The notes beneath the pieces were generated by a model that worked only from the letters and a program-made list of their open reading frames with translations, was not told the DNA's origin and did no database searches. Source: an uncultured Lachnospiraceae bacterium (GTDB lineage: Bacteria; Bacillota; Clostridia; Lachnospirales; Lachnospiraceae). From it: 64,000 bases of DNA. Numbering within the stretch: the first letter of the stretch is position 1; every line of letters begins with the position of its first letter. Location: contig CAJTLU010000002.1 in the NCBI GenBank assembly GCA_910577175.1, positions 1 to 64,000 of the forward strand, given 5' to 3'. Both the position numbers and the translations under genes were made by a program. Shown here one piece after another: positions 9,124 to 17,853 of the stretch.

Positions 9124-10095
9124 ATGATTTTAGTGATTGGGGGCGCCGGTTATATCGGGAGCCATACAAACAAGGAGCTGCATAGACAGAATTACCAGAC
9201 GGTGGTTTATGATAATCTGGTCTATGGACACAGGGAAAGCGTGAAGTGGGGCAGATTGGAGGTTGGTGATATTGCAGATAAAAGGCGTCTGGAAGAAGTT
9301 TTTCAGGAATACCCGATTGAAGCCGTAATTCATTTTGCTGCGTATGCGTATGTCGGGGAATCTGTAACAGAGCCGTCAAAATACTATAATAATAACGTAT
9401 GCAATACGGTAAGGCTGTTGGACATAATGCGGAAATATCATGTCAGGTACATTGTTTTTTCCTCGACCTGTGCAACCTACGGTATCCCTGAAAAAATACC
9501 AATTACGGAAGAGATGCCGCAGAAGCCTGTCAATCCATATGGTGCGACAAAGCTCATGGTAGAAAGAATCATGGCGGATTACCACCGCGCTTATGGACTG
9601 AACTATTGCTGCCTGCGTTATTTTAACGCGGCGGGAGCAGATCCGGAGGGGGAAATCGGGGAGAGCCATACGCCGGAAACACATCTGATTCCGCTTGTAT
9701 TAGATGCTGCAGGCGGCCAGAGGGATTCCGTCAGTATTTATGGAACGGACTATCCGACAGAGGATGGAACCTGTGTCAGGGATTATATCCACGTTACGGA
9801 CCTTGCGGACGCCCATATCCGGGCGTTGGAATATTTAAAAGCGGACGGGGAGAGCGGCTGCTTTAACCTCGGAAATGGAAACGGAAATTCAGTAGCACAG
9901 ATTATCGAAACGGTAAAGAAAGTAACCGGGAAGGAATTTGCGGTAAAAAAAGAAGGACGGCGGGCAGGCGACCCGCCTATCCTGGTCGGAAGCAGTAAAA
10001 AGGCGGAAGAAATTCTAGGATGGAAGCCGAAGTATGCGGAAATTGAAACCATTGTAGACCATGCGTGGAAGTGGCATGAGAGAAAAGAGTATTGA
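9124..10095 (+). CDS. galE: UDP-glucose 4-epimerase (first copy)
   Basis: Interconverts UDP-glucose and UDP-galactose in the cytoplasm, supplying UDP-Gal for the glycan. The extended short-chain dehydrogenase fold shows the NAD-binding GGAGYIGSH at residues 6-14, the active-site serine/threonine in FSSTCATYG, and the catalytic tyrosine and lysine in NPYGATK. HFAAYAYVGESV and the C-terminal GDPPILVGSSKKAEEILGW segment are also typical. The start at 9124 has AGGAGGA ending 3 nt upstream; an in-frame ATG at 9097 lies inside the previous gene and has no ribosome site. At 323 residues it is the usual length. It differs clearly in sequence from the second galE at 15237, so it is not a recent duplicate. 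Confidence 0.93.
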   Translation: MILVIGGAGYIGSHTNKELHRQNYQTVVYDNLVYGHRESVKWGRLEVGDIADKRRLEEVFQEYPIEAVIHFAAYAYVGESVTEPSKYYNNNVCNTVRLLDIMRKYHVRYIVFSSTCATYGIPEKIPITEEMPQKPVNPYGATKLMVERIMADYHRAYGLNYCCLRYFNAAGADPEGEIGESHTPETHLIPLVLDAAGGQRDSVSIYGTDYPTEDGTCVRDYIHVTDLADAHIRALEYLKADGESGCFNLGNGNGNSVAQIIETVKKVTGKEFAVKKEGRRAGDPPILVGSSKKAEEILGWKPKYAEIETIVDHAWKWHERKEY

Positions 10096-10105
10096 GGAGA
10101 AGAAG

Positions 10106-12067
10106 ATGGAAAGGAAAATGGAGAAGAAAGAGCCAAAGATTAGTATTTATGTTTCCTGCCATAAAGAAAGCTATGTGCCGGAAATGGAATTACTCAAACC
10201 GATTCAGGTAGGAGCAGCTATAGCAGAGAAAGGATTACCAAATATGTTGCATGATGATGTGGGAGAAAATATATCCGGGAAGAACAGGCAGTATTGTGAG
10301 CTGACTGCACAGTATTGGGCTTGGAAAAATGATAAACAGTCGGATTATTTAGGTTTTATGCATTATAGAAGATACTTTTCTTTTAGTCCATGTCATTTTC
10401 CGGAAGAACTTTATAATGACGGACATGGAAAAGTGAGGGATGGAATAGTATTTGATTTTATTAGTGAAAAAGCATTAAAAAAATTGGGATTTACAGAAAG
10501 AATGATTAAAAGCACTGTTAGCCAATATGATATAATTGTGCCTACTGTTTGGACTAACGGAGAGTCGATGTACGATCAATATAAGAATTGGGAAGATGCC
10601 TGTATAGAAGATTTTGATATTATGATACAGATTATTTGTGAATATTATCCAAAGTACATACCATATGTTAAAAAATATATCAATGGTTCAGAAGGACATT
10701 TATATAATATGTTCATTATGCGAAGAGATGTATTTGAGGAATATAGCGAGTTTGTTTTTTCGGTGCTTTCCATGGTTGAAAATAAAATTGATGTATCTGG
10801 AAGAAATGGGGCACAAGAAAGAGCTGTTGCGTATTTAGGAGAAAGGTTATTAGATATTTTTTACTTATATATTCAAGATAAAGGTAATGTAAAAACTTGT
10901 GAATTACAGAGGGCGTTATTTATAGAAACGAGTCCGGTTAAAAAAGTTATGCCAGCTTTTGAAGCTAATAATGTGGCAGTTGTATTGAGTGCCAATGATT
11001 ATTATGTACCATATCTAAGTACGGTGATTCAATCAATCATTCAGAATGCCAAAAGTGAAAATAATTATGATTTAATCGTAATGCACAGCAGTATTGAAGA
11101 GGATAGTATAAAGAGAGTAACACAGCAGTGTCAAGGACATATAAATATTTCTATTAGGTTTGTGAATGTTAGCCAGTATATTAAAAAGTATAATTTCTAT
11201 ATCCATATGCATTTTACAATAGAAACATGGTATAGATTAGTTATCCAGGATTTATTTGAATCATATTCTAAAGTGGTTTATTTGGATTCTGATTTGGTTG
11301 TCGATACCGATATAGCAGATCTTTATAATATAGATGTAGAAGATTATTTGTTGGCAGCGACAAGAGATGCAGATGTAGCAGGTTTATATAATCGTAAGGA
11401 TATTCCGAGAAAAGAGTATATGGATTATAAATTAAAACTTAGAAATCCTTATGACTATTTTCAAGCGGGAGTAATTTTGATTAATATTGATGAATTTAAA
11501 AAAACATTTACAGTAAAAGAACTTTTGACATTAGCAACGACAGAAACTTGGGAATTTGTAGACCAGGATTTGTTAAATACTTATTGTCAAGGGCGGGTTA
11601 AATTAGTAGATATGTCTTGGAATGTTCTGACTGACTGGAAAGAGGAAAACTGGTCCAGAATTAAGACAATAAATTTTGGACCAGTTGGAATTGTGAATGA
11701 GTATATGGCTGCAAGAAAGAAACCTCGTATAATTCATTATGCCGGATTCCAAAAAGCATGGGATATGCCATATTGTGATATGGCGGAATATTTTTGGCGG
11801 TATGCAAGACAAACGCCATACTATGAAATAATTTTGGACAGAATGAATATGGCGTTGCATCGTGTAACTTATTCGGAAGAAAAGGTAGTGAATCATACTG
11901 TGGAAGAAAATATTGATTATGATGGGATAAGGGTACAAGGAGTCCCGGATATGCTTTATGCAGATGGTCTTTTAATTAAACTAATAAATATGATTAATCG
12001 TAAATATCCGATTGGTAGTAAAAAACGTAATCGGCTAAAGAAAATCGCTAAACTATTTCTGAAATAA
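10106..12067 (+). CDS. DUF4422-GT8 bifunctional glycosyltransferase (copy 2, AT-rich)
   Basis: The architecture matches the gene at 7256: ISIYVSCHKES and NISGKNRQYCELTAQYW in the DUF4422 half, then a GT8 half with YLDSDLVVDTD as the DxD region, QAGVILIN, VDQDLLNTYCQGR and IHYAGFQKAW. The ATG at 10106 follows GAGGAG with 6-nt spacing, and upstream in-frame ATGs lie inside galE. From about 10160 to the end the DNA is visibly more AT-rich than either flank, with many AGA, ATA, TTA and AAT codons, whereas flanking genes prefer G/C-ending codons. This suggests separate import into the locus. It probably defines strain-specific side-chain chemistry (inference). Confidence 0.87.
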   Translation: MERKMEKKEPKISIYVSCHKESYVPEMELLKPIQVGAAIAEKGLPNMLHDDVGENISGKNRQYCELTAQYWAWKNDKQSDYLGFMHYRRYFSFSPCHFPEELYNDGHGKVRDGIVFDFISEKALKKLGFTERMIKSTVSQYDIIVPTVWTNGESMYDQYKNWEDACIEDFDIMIQIICEYYPKYIPYVKKYINGSEGHLYNMFIMRRDVFEEYSEFVFSVLSMVENKIDVSGRNGAQERAVAYLGERLLDIFYLYIQDKGNVKTCELQRALFIETSPVKKVMPAFEANNVAVVLSANDYYVPYLSTVIQSIIQNAKSENNYDLIVMHSSIEEDSIKRVTQQCQGHINISIRFVNVSQYIKKYNFYIHMHFTIETWYRLVIQDLFESYSKVVYLDSDLVVDTDIADLYNIDVEDYLLAATRDADVAGLYNRKDIPRKEYMDYKLKLRNPYDYFQAGVILINIDEFKKTFTVKELLTLATTETWEFVDQDLLNTYCQGRVKLVDMSWNVLTDWKEENWSRIKTINFGPVGIVNEYMAARKKPRIIHYAGFQKAWDMPYCDMAEYFWRYARQTPYYEIILDRMNMALHRVTYSEEKVVNHTVEENIDYDGIRVQGVPDMLYADGLLIKLINMINRKYPIGSKKRNRLKKIAKLFLK

Positions 12068-12090
12068 TAATTGGCAGAAAGGAAAATGCT

Positions 12091-13269
12091 ATGAAAAAGG
12101 CATTAATCATCGGTGCCGGTCTCAGTGGTCTTACCGCTGCGAGGATACTGGCGGAACACGGATTTCTGGTTACGGTATTGGAAAAAAGGGACCACATTGG
12201 TGGTAATGTGTATGATTACTTTGAGAACGATATATTGGTACATAAATATGGTCCGCATCTGTTTCATACGAGGCAGAAGGAAATAGCTGATTTCATACAG
12301 CGGTTTTCGGAATTTTTCCCATATGAGCACAGAGTCCTAGGGGAAATAAAGGACAAGCTGGTGCCAATTCCGTTCAACTTTAAGAGTATTGACCTTCTCT
12401 TCCCGGCGGAGGAGGCAGAGCATTTGAAGGAAGTCCTGACAAGGGCGTACCCGGACGGCGGCAGCGTTCCTATCATGGAGCTGCGGGAACATCCGGATAC
12501 AAAGGTAAAGGAACTGGCGGAATTCGTTTTTCAGAATGTCTTTTGCGGCTATACAAAGAAACAATGGGGAAAGACTCCGGAAGAGATGGATTCTTCGGTC
12601 ATGGGAAGGGTGCCGGTACGGATGTCCTATGACGACAGGTATTTTACGGATGAGTTCCAAATGATGCCGGTGGAAGGGTATACTGCCATGCTCCGCAATA
12701 TGGCAGAGCATGAAAACATCAGTATCAGATATTGCTGTGACGCACTGAGACACTTGGGGATTGTAGGAGAAAAACTGTATTTTGACAAGGAATTATGCGA
12801 CTATCCGGTAATCTATACGGGCTGTGTTGAAGATTTGCTTGGTGCAAAATTCGGAAGATTGCCATATCGTTCCCTGCGCTTTGAGGCGGAGCATAAAAAT
12901 GTTACGCAGGCGCAGCCGGTGGTACAGGTGAATTATCCGAACTGCTACAGTTATACGAGAACGAGCGAATTTAAGCTTGTGCAGAAGAAGGAGGTTCCTG
13001 GGCGCACGATAGTGATTTACGAGTATCCGCTTCCCTGCAAAGAGGGGGATATTCCATATTATCCGGCAGAGTCGGAGGAAAGTCGTGAAATATATAACCG
13101 GTACAGGACGGAACTGAAAAGGCTTCCCAATTTATATTTGTTGGGGAGATTGGCGGAGTACAAATATTACAATATGGATATGGCAATTTCCCAGGCGCTT
13201 ATGTTGGCACGGAGCCTGACGGAAAAAGAGGACTTTGTTGATGCAGAAGCCGTTTGGACGGCAGAATGA
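12091..13269 (+). CDS. glf: UDP-galactopyranose mutase
   Basis: This flavoenzyme converts UDP-galactopyranose to UDP-galactofuranose, the committed step for galactofuranose-containing surface glycans. The N-terminus carries the FAD-binding GAGLSGLTAARILAEHG and the family-specific KRDHIGGNVYDYF and KYGPHLFHT segments. The middle has GYTKKQWGKTPEEMD and VPVRMSYDDRYFTDEFQ. The C-terminal NMDMAISQALMLAR is the usual second FAD contact. At 392 residues it is of normal length and looks intact. It follows the AT-rich transferase by 23 nt with AGAAAGGAAA as ribosome site. Its presence is strong evidence that the exported polymer contains galactofuranose. Confidence 0.95.
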   Translation: MKKALIIGAGLSGLTAARILAEHGFLVTVLEKRDHIGGNVYDYFENDILVHKYGPHLFHTRQKEIADFIQRFSEFFPYEHRVLGEIKDKLVPIPFNFKSIDLLFPAEEAEHLKEVLTRAYPDGGSVPIMELREHPDTKVKELAEFVFQNVFCGYTKKQWGKTPEEMDSSVMGRVPVRMSYDDRYFTDEFQMMPVEGYTAMLRNMAEHENISIRYCCDALRHLGIVGEKLYFDKELCDYPVIYTGCVEDLLGAKFGRLPYRSLRFEAEHKNVTQAQPVVQVNYPNCYSYTRTSEFKLVQKKEVPGRTIVIYEYPLPCKEGDIPYYPAESEESREIYNRYRTELKRLPNLYLLGRLAEYKYYNMDMAISQALMLARSLTEKEDFVDAEAVWTAE

Positions 13270-13278
13270 GAGGAAAAT

Positions 13279-15240
13279 ATGAATTTACAAGAGGAAAGCA
13301 GGGAAATTTTTGTTCCGGGGCGCTTATGTATTTTTGGTGAACACAGCGACTGGGCAGGCAGGAATCGTGAATTTAATCCTGCCATTGAACCGGGGATGGC
13401 AATTGTTTCCGGTATAGAGCAGGGAATCCATGCCTGGATAGAAAAGGATAATAAATTTGAAGTAATTTCCGAATTGGGCGGGGAAAGAAAAAGCTTTAGC
13501 ATGAGTATGTCAGTACGGGAATTGCGGAAAACGGCAGAGGAGGGCGGATATTTTTCCTATATGGCGGGAACCGCATCCTATATGAAAGAGCATTACCATG
13601 TCGGCGGTGTAAAAATCAGGATTGATGACATGACGCTGCCGATGAAGCAGGGATTGTCTTCAAGTGCGGCAATCTGCGTGCTTGTAGTGAAAGCATTCAA
13701 TATCTTGTATGATTTGAATATGAGTACGCATGGTATTATGCAGGCAGCATACAGAGGCGAACAAAGGACGCCATCACGCTGTGGCAGACTGGACCAGGCA
13801 TGTGCATATGGCGTGAAACCGGTTGTTATGATTTTTGACGGAAGTGAGGTGGATGTAGAACGGCTGGTGGTACATGAAAACTTTTATTGGGTTTTTGCAA
13901 ATCTGAATGCCTCAAAAGATACAATAAAAATTTTAGCGGATCTGAGTAAATGTTATCCATTTGCGCAGGATGCTACTGCGAGGCGGGTACAGGAGGCATT
14001 AGGAGTAAAAAATCAGGAAATTATCCGGAGAGCGGTTACTTATTTTGAAAGCGGTGATGTCAAAGCGATGGGAAGATTGCTTACGGAAGCGCAGGAATTG
14101 TTCGATACTTATATTGCTCCGGCGTGTCCATCCCAACTGACTGCTCCGGTATTACACAGCGTTTTAAATGATGCGGTGGTGCAAAATTTGACTTATGGTG
14201 CAAAGGGGGTTGGCTCACAGGGAGATGGTACGGCGCAATTTTTGGCGAAGGATGAGGAAAGCCAGAAAGAACTGATTCGCTATCTGACTGAGAAACGGGG
14301 AATGGATGCTTACGGATTTACGATTAAGCGGCAGCGTAGAATAAGAAAAGCGATTATTCCGGTTGCAGGCTTTGGAACAAGAGCATATCCGGAAACAAGG
14401 GTGACCAAAAAGGAGTTTTTTCCAGTTGTGGATAAAGATAATTTGATAAAGCCTGCACTTATGATACTATTGGAGGAATTGGACAGGGCAGGGATTGACA
14501 AAATCTGCCTTGTTATTGGAAAAGAAGAACAGGAAATGTATAAAAGTTATTTTGAAAGGTCATTATCAGAGGAACATATTCAAAAACTTCCGGAACAGAT
14601 GAAAAGCTACGAGGACAGGATACTTCAGATAGGAAGCAAATTACAGTACGCAATCCAGGAAGAACGCAAAGGCTTTGGACATGCTGTTTATCAATGCAGG
14701 GAATTTGCGGGTAATCAGCCGGTGCTGCTGTTGCTCGGGGATACGCTTTATGAATCAGGCTGTGGAGTTTCCTGTATTGAACAGCTTCTTGATGCCTATG
14801 AAAAAGAGGGTAAGCTTGCGGTCGGTCTTGCGGAAATTCCCGTGGAACAGACAGGAAAATACGGTATTGTTTCCGGAAAGTGGGAGGATACGGCAGAACG
14901 TCTTATGAAAGTAAGCGCAATTGTAGAAAAGCCGTCGGTCGGAACAGCGGAGGAAAGTCTTTCCGTTATGATGGCAAACGGTGAGAAAAAGTATTTCATG
15001 GTATTTGGAAACTATGTGCTTACACCAGAGGTTTTTGATGAATTGGGGAAGAGTATAGAAGCGGGAAAAACGCGTTCAGGTGAATACCAGCTGACGGATG
15101 CATTGGATGCTGTAAGGGAAAAGTATGGCATGATTGGATACCGGATTGATGGAAGGGCATATGATATCGGTAATCCTGCTGCTTACCGGAAAACTGTTTC
15201 GGAATTTGGCATACAGAGAAAAACGGAAATAGTTATATGA
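13279..15240 (+). CDS. GHMP sugar kinase fused to a GalU-like nucleotidyltransferase
   Basis: A 653-residue two-enzyme fusion. Residues ~9-345 are a GHMP kinase of the galactokinase type: GRLCIFGEHSDWAG near residue 14 matches the galactokinase signature region, GLSSSAA at 125-131 is the ATP-binding motif, and GVGSQGDGTAQFL is motif 3. Residues ~357-645 are a UTP-sugar-1-phosphate uridylyltransferase-like domain with IIPVAGFGTR, the acidic-basic PETRVTKKEFFPVVDK segment, a LLGDTLYES metal site and VEKPS. It would phosphorylate a sugar and then make its UDP-form in one protein. With galE and glf beside it, galactose is the obvious substrate, but arabinose or fucose cannot be excluded. The stop overlaps the next galE (ATGA). 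Confidence 0.85.
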   Translation: MNLQEESREIFVPGRLCIFGEHSDWAGRNREFNPAIEPGMAIVSGIEQGIHAWIEKDNKFEVISELGGERKSFSMSMSVRELRKTAEEGGYFSYMAGTASYMKEHYHVGGVKIRIDDMTLPMKQGLSSSAAICVLVVKAFNILYDLNMSTHGIMQAAYRGEQRTPSRCGRLDQACAYGVKPVVMIFDGSEVDVERLVVHENFYWVFANLNASKDTIKILADLSKCYPFAQDATARRVQEALGVKNQEIIRRAVTYFESGDVKAMGRLLTEAQELFDTYIAPACPSQLTAPVLHSVLNDAVVQNLTYGAKGVGSQGDGTAQFLAKDEESQKELIRYLTEKRGMDAYGFTIKRQRRIRKAIIPVAGFGTRAYPETRVTKKEFFPVVDKDNLIKPALMILLEELDRAGIDKICLVIGKEEQEMYKSYFERSLSEEHIQKLPEQMKSYEDRILQIGSKLQYAIQEERKGFGHAVYQCREFAGNQPVLLLLGDTLYESGCGVSCIEQLLDAYEKEGKLAVGLAEIPVEQTGKYGIVSGKWEDTAERLMKVSAIVEKPSVGTAEESLSVMMANGEKKYFMVFGNYVLTPEVFDELGKSIEAGKTRSGEYQLTDALDAVREKYGMIGYRIDGRAYDIGNPAAYRKTVSEFGIQRKTEIVI

Positions 15241-16265
15241 ACATTTTAGTTACCGGCGGCGCCGGTTATATCGGTTCCCACACCTGTGTGGAGCTTCTTA
15301 ATGCGGGACATGACATAATTGTACTGGACAATCTCTGTAATTCCAGTGCAGAGTCTCTGGAAAGGGTACAGCAGATTACCGGCAGGGCGCTTACTTTTTA
15401 TCGGGCAGATTTGTTGGATAAGCCTGCGGTGGATAGAGTGCTTGACCGGCACCGGATAGATGCGGTGATTCATTTTGCAGGGCTGAAGGCGGTGCCGGAG
15501 TCGGTAGAAGAGCCCCTTAAGTATTACAATAACAATCTGACCGGTACATTGAATTTGTGTACATCTATGCGGGAACACGGTATCAAGAACCTGATTTTCA
15601 GCTCTTCGGCTACGGTTTACGGGGAAGCAGAGGTAATGCCGGTCACAGAGCAGTGCCCGAAGGGACGTCCGACGAATCCTTATGGAATGACCAAGTGGAT
15701 GTTGGAAGAGATTTTGCAGGATTTACAGATTGGCGAGTCTGACTGGAACGTAATTCTGCTCCGGTATTTTAATCCGATTGGCGCGCACGAGAGCGGCCGG
15801 ATAGGGGAAGACCCGAACGGGATTCCGAATAATCTGGTTCCGTACATAGCGCAGGTTGCCGTAGGGAAGCGTCCGTACCTGAGTATTTTTGGCAATGATT
15901 ATGATACGCCGGACGGTACCTGTATCCGGGATTATATTCATGTGGTGGATTTGGCTTTTGGACATGTGAAGGCATTGGAAATGCTTCAAAAGAACTGTGG
16001 TGTGCGGGTGTATAACCTTGGTACCGGCAAGGGCTACAGTGTGCTGGAGATTCTGCATGCTTTTGAGGCAGCATGCGGTAAGACGCTGCCTTATGTATTT
16101 GCGGAGCGCAGAGCCGGAGATCTGGCGGTAAGCTATTCTGACCCGTCCCTTGCAAAGACGGAGCTTGGCTGGGAGGCAGCCAGAGATATTGTTGTCATGT
16201 GCGCAGATGCATGGAGATGGCAGAGCCGGAATCCGGACGGGTATGGAAGAAATCATGTCAAATGA
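15237..16265 (+). CDS. galE: UDP-glucose 4-epimerase (second copy)
   Basis: A 342-residue NAD-dependent epimerase with GGAGYIGSH at residues 7-15, HFAGLKAVPESV, the serine of FSSSATVYG and the YGMTK catalytic pair. LRYFNPIGAHESGRIGEDPNG and the C-terminal RRAGDLAVSYSD segment are those of classical housekeeping GalE. Its start overlaps the stop of the kinase-nucleotidyltransferase fusion, so the two are translationally coupled and probably act consecutively on the same sugar. It is the last gene of the glycan locus and is followed by an intrinsic terminator about 40 nt downstream. Confidence 0.95.
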   Translation: MNILVTGGAGYIGSHTCVELLNAGHDIIVLDNLCNSSAESLERVQQITGRALTFYRADLLDKPAVDRVLDRHRIDAVIHFAGLKAVPESVEEPLKYYNNNLTGTLNLCTSMREHGIKNLIFSSSATVYGEAEVMPVTEQCPKGRPTNPYGMTKWMLEEILQDLQIGESDWNVILLRYFNPIGAHESGRIGEDPNGIPNNLVPYIAQVAVGKRPYLSIFGNDYDTPDGTCIRDYIHVVDLAFGHVKALEMLQKNCGVRVYNLGTGKGYSVLEILHAFEAACGKTLPYVFAERRAGDLAVSYSDPSLAKTELGWEAARDIVVMCADAWRWQSRNPDGYGRNHVK

Positions 16266-16301
16266 CAGCAAAGAACATGTGTCCTTGTTACTTGTTAATA
16301 G

Positions 16302-16348
16302 AAAGAGTCTTCTATGATAAAATATTAAATCATAGGGGCTCTTTTATT
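16302..16348 (+). terminator. Intrinsic terminator of the glycan operon
   Basis: The imperfect stem AAAGAG..CTATGAT pairs with ATCATAG..CTCTTT around an AT-rich loop and runs into TTTTATTAT. It lies about 40 nt after the second galE stop. The stretch from 16349 to 16494 is AT-rich and I see no gene in it. Confidence 0.7.
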
Positions 16349-16494
16349 ATGTAGAAAAAAGTCTGGGTTCCCACAAAGGCTGTCGAACTCACACTATCTT
16401 TTGTCCAAATATATTGTTTGTCACTTTATGTCAGATTTAGGAATATTTTGATGAAAAAAATCAAATGAAAAATAAAAGAAATTTCAAAACGGGC

Positions 16495-16523
16495 TTGTTT
16501 TTTCCCAAAATAAATGATACAAT
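16495..16523 (+). promoter_or_regulatory. Sigma-A promoter in front of a candidate non-coding RNA
   Basis: TTGTTT (16495-16500), a 17-bp spacer and TACAAT (16518-16523), with a TG two bases before the -10 box. No open reading frame with a ribosome site follows before the terminator at about 16640, so this promoter seems to drive a short untranslated RNA. Confidence 0.65.
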
Positions 16524-16529
16524 TTAAAT

Positions 16530-16645
16530 GCTCAGTGAGAGTATTGCCATCCGAAGTGGCAATGACAATGTATATTCATCCTGACTTTATATCAGGGGAA
16601 TGCAGATAAAGCACTTATGGACTCCTATGCCATAGGTGCTTTTCT
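16530..16645 (+). ncRNA. Candidate structured small RNA of about 115 nt
   Basis: Three hairpins follow the promoter: ATTGCCA/TGGCAAT around a 7-nt loop (about 16542-16562), CCTGA/TCAGG in 16580-16596, and a final stem AGCACTTATGG/CCATAGGTGCT followed by TTTT (16610-16643) that acts as terminator. The unit therefore has its own promoter, compact fold and terminator, and lies between two convergent transcription units. It does not match the 6S, SRP, tmRNA, RNase P or cyclic-di-GMP riboswitch sequences that I can recall. No downstream gene is positioned to be controlled in cis on this strand, because the next gene is antisense, so a trans-acting role is more likely. Confidence 0.55.
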
Positions 16646-16760
16646 CGGGTTAATTCTATAGTGCTTCAGAAGCACATTCTTTCTTTTTGCAAGTCCCGTT
16701 TTGTTTTTTATTGCCATAACCTTTTAGGTAAAAGTATGAAAAGGACGTAGGGTTCTTATG

Positions 16761-17648
16761 CTAATCGTGCGGAGCGCCGGTCATAGTTTTGCGGTATTCG
16801 GAAGGAGTCATATTCATTAACTGGAGAAAGGCGCGGTTGTAGTAGCTGATGTTGTTAAAGCCGTTGGTGAGGGCAATTTCGGTTATTTTATCGTCCGTAT
16901 GGAGTAAGCTGGAACAGCTTTGCAGAATACGATAGCGGTTCAGGTAACGGAAGGGCGTCATGCCGGTCAGACGTTTAAAGGAACGGCAGAACTGTGCCTC
17001 GCTTAAGGGAACGAGAGCGGCAAGCTCGCTTAGTGTAAGGTTTCTGGAATAGTTTTCATGCAGATAAGAGAGTGCTTTTGCGAGCTGTTCCGAAAGGGAG
17101 TGGGGCGTCTTCTGGCCCTCTGAATTTATAATGTGATACTGGTATAAGCGGTTCCAGATTAAAAGAGACAGACCGCGGACATAGAGCTCGTCCTGCTCTG
17201 ATGCGGCAAAAATAAGCTGCAGACAACGCAGAATATCGTTCTGCCAGCCGGCAGAATCTGACAAGGTAACGGCAAGCGGAAGATTATTGTGCATGACCGG
17301 CAGGAGGTAGGTGTTATACAGGCGTGTGTCAAAGGAGGAAAAAAGGAAGCCCGGGGATAATACAAAGGCATGGAAGGAAACCGGAGCAGTTCCGGTATGA
17401 TTAGCATAATGCAGCAGACCGGGAGGAATAAAAATGCATTCTCCGGCATGAAGCGGATAGGTTTTGTCTTCAATGTGAAAGCAAAGTTCTCCCTCGTCAA
17501 GCAGAAAAAACTCCATTTCCGTATGCCAGTGAAGATATAATGCAGGTTCAAAGCCCGGAAGAACATGGGTACAGTGAATGGAATACGGAGCAGAAGCGGT
17601 CGTATGGGAAATGGTTTCGTAAAATTCGCTGTGGTTGGCAGGTTTCAT
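16761..17648 (-). CDS. AraC-family transcriptional regulator with N-terminal cupin domain
   Basis: A 295-residue regulator. Residues ~20-130 form a cupin-like ligand domain (LYLHWHTEMEFFLLDEGEL and GECIFIPPGLLHY). The C-terminal ~100 residues have the paired AraC helix-turn-helix motifs: LTLSELAALVPLSEAQFCR, then ITEIALTNGFNNISYYNRAF ending in MTPSEYRK. The start is supported by AAAGGAG six nt upstream on the minus strand. It is divergent from the GH31 glycosidase, the standard arrangement for a local sugar-responsive activator. The ligand is probably an alpha-glucoside or alpha-xyloside, inferred from the neighbour only. Confidence 0.92.
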   Translation of the reverse strand: MKPANHSEFYETISHTTASAPYSIHCTHVLPGFEPALYLHWHTEMEFFLLDEGELCFHIEDKTYPLHAGECIFIPPGLLHYANHTGTAPVSFHAFVLSPGFLFSSFDTRLYNTYLLPVMHNNLPLAVTLSDSAGWQNDILRCLQLIFAASEQDELYVRGLSLLIWNRLYQYHIINSEGQKTPHSLSEQLAKALSYLHENYSRNLTLSELAALVPLSEAQFCRSFKRLTGMTPFRYLNRYRILQSCSSLLHTDDKITEIALTNGFNNISYYNRAFLQLMNMTPSEYRKTMTGAPHD

Positions 17649-17804
17649 AGAGGCTCCTTTCCGCTGCCTACAGAGCGGCGTTTTTGTCTGCCCGTGCAGA
17701 TTTTTGCTGCAGAAGATAAGAAAAACATACCATGTTTTTCTTAAGATGTCAATATTGTGTTAGTTTGTGTTAATAAAGGACAAGATATTTCTGGGATAGG
17801 ATGC

Positions 17805-17810
17805 TATAAT
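17805..17810 (+). promoter_or_regulatory. Probable -10 element of the GH31 gene
   Basis: TATAAT within GCTATAATCAA, 43 nt before the start codon. No good -35 hexamer is present at the expected distance (17782-17787 reads AAGATA), which fits a promoter that needs an activator such as the divergent AraC protein. Confidence 0.45.
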
Positions 17811-17853
17811 CAAAGAGTAAAGCAACAACTATAATTTATGCGAGGTGAAGGAT

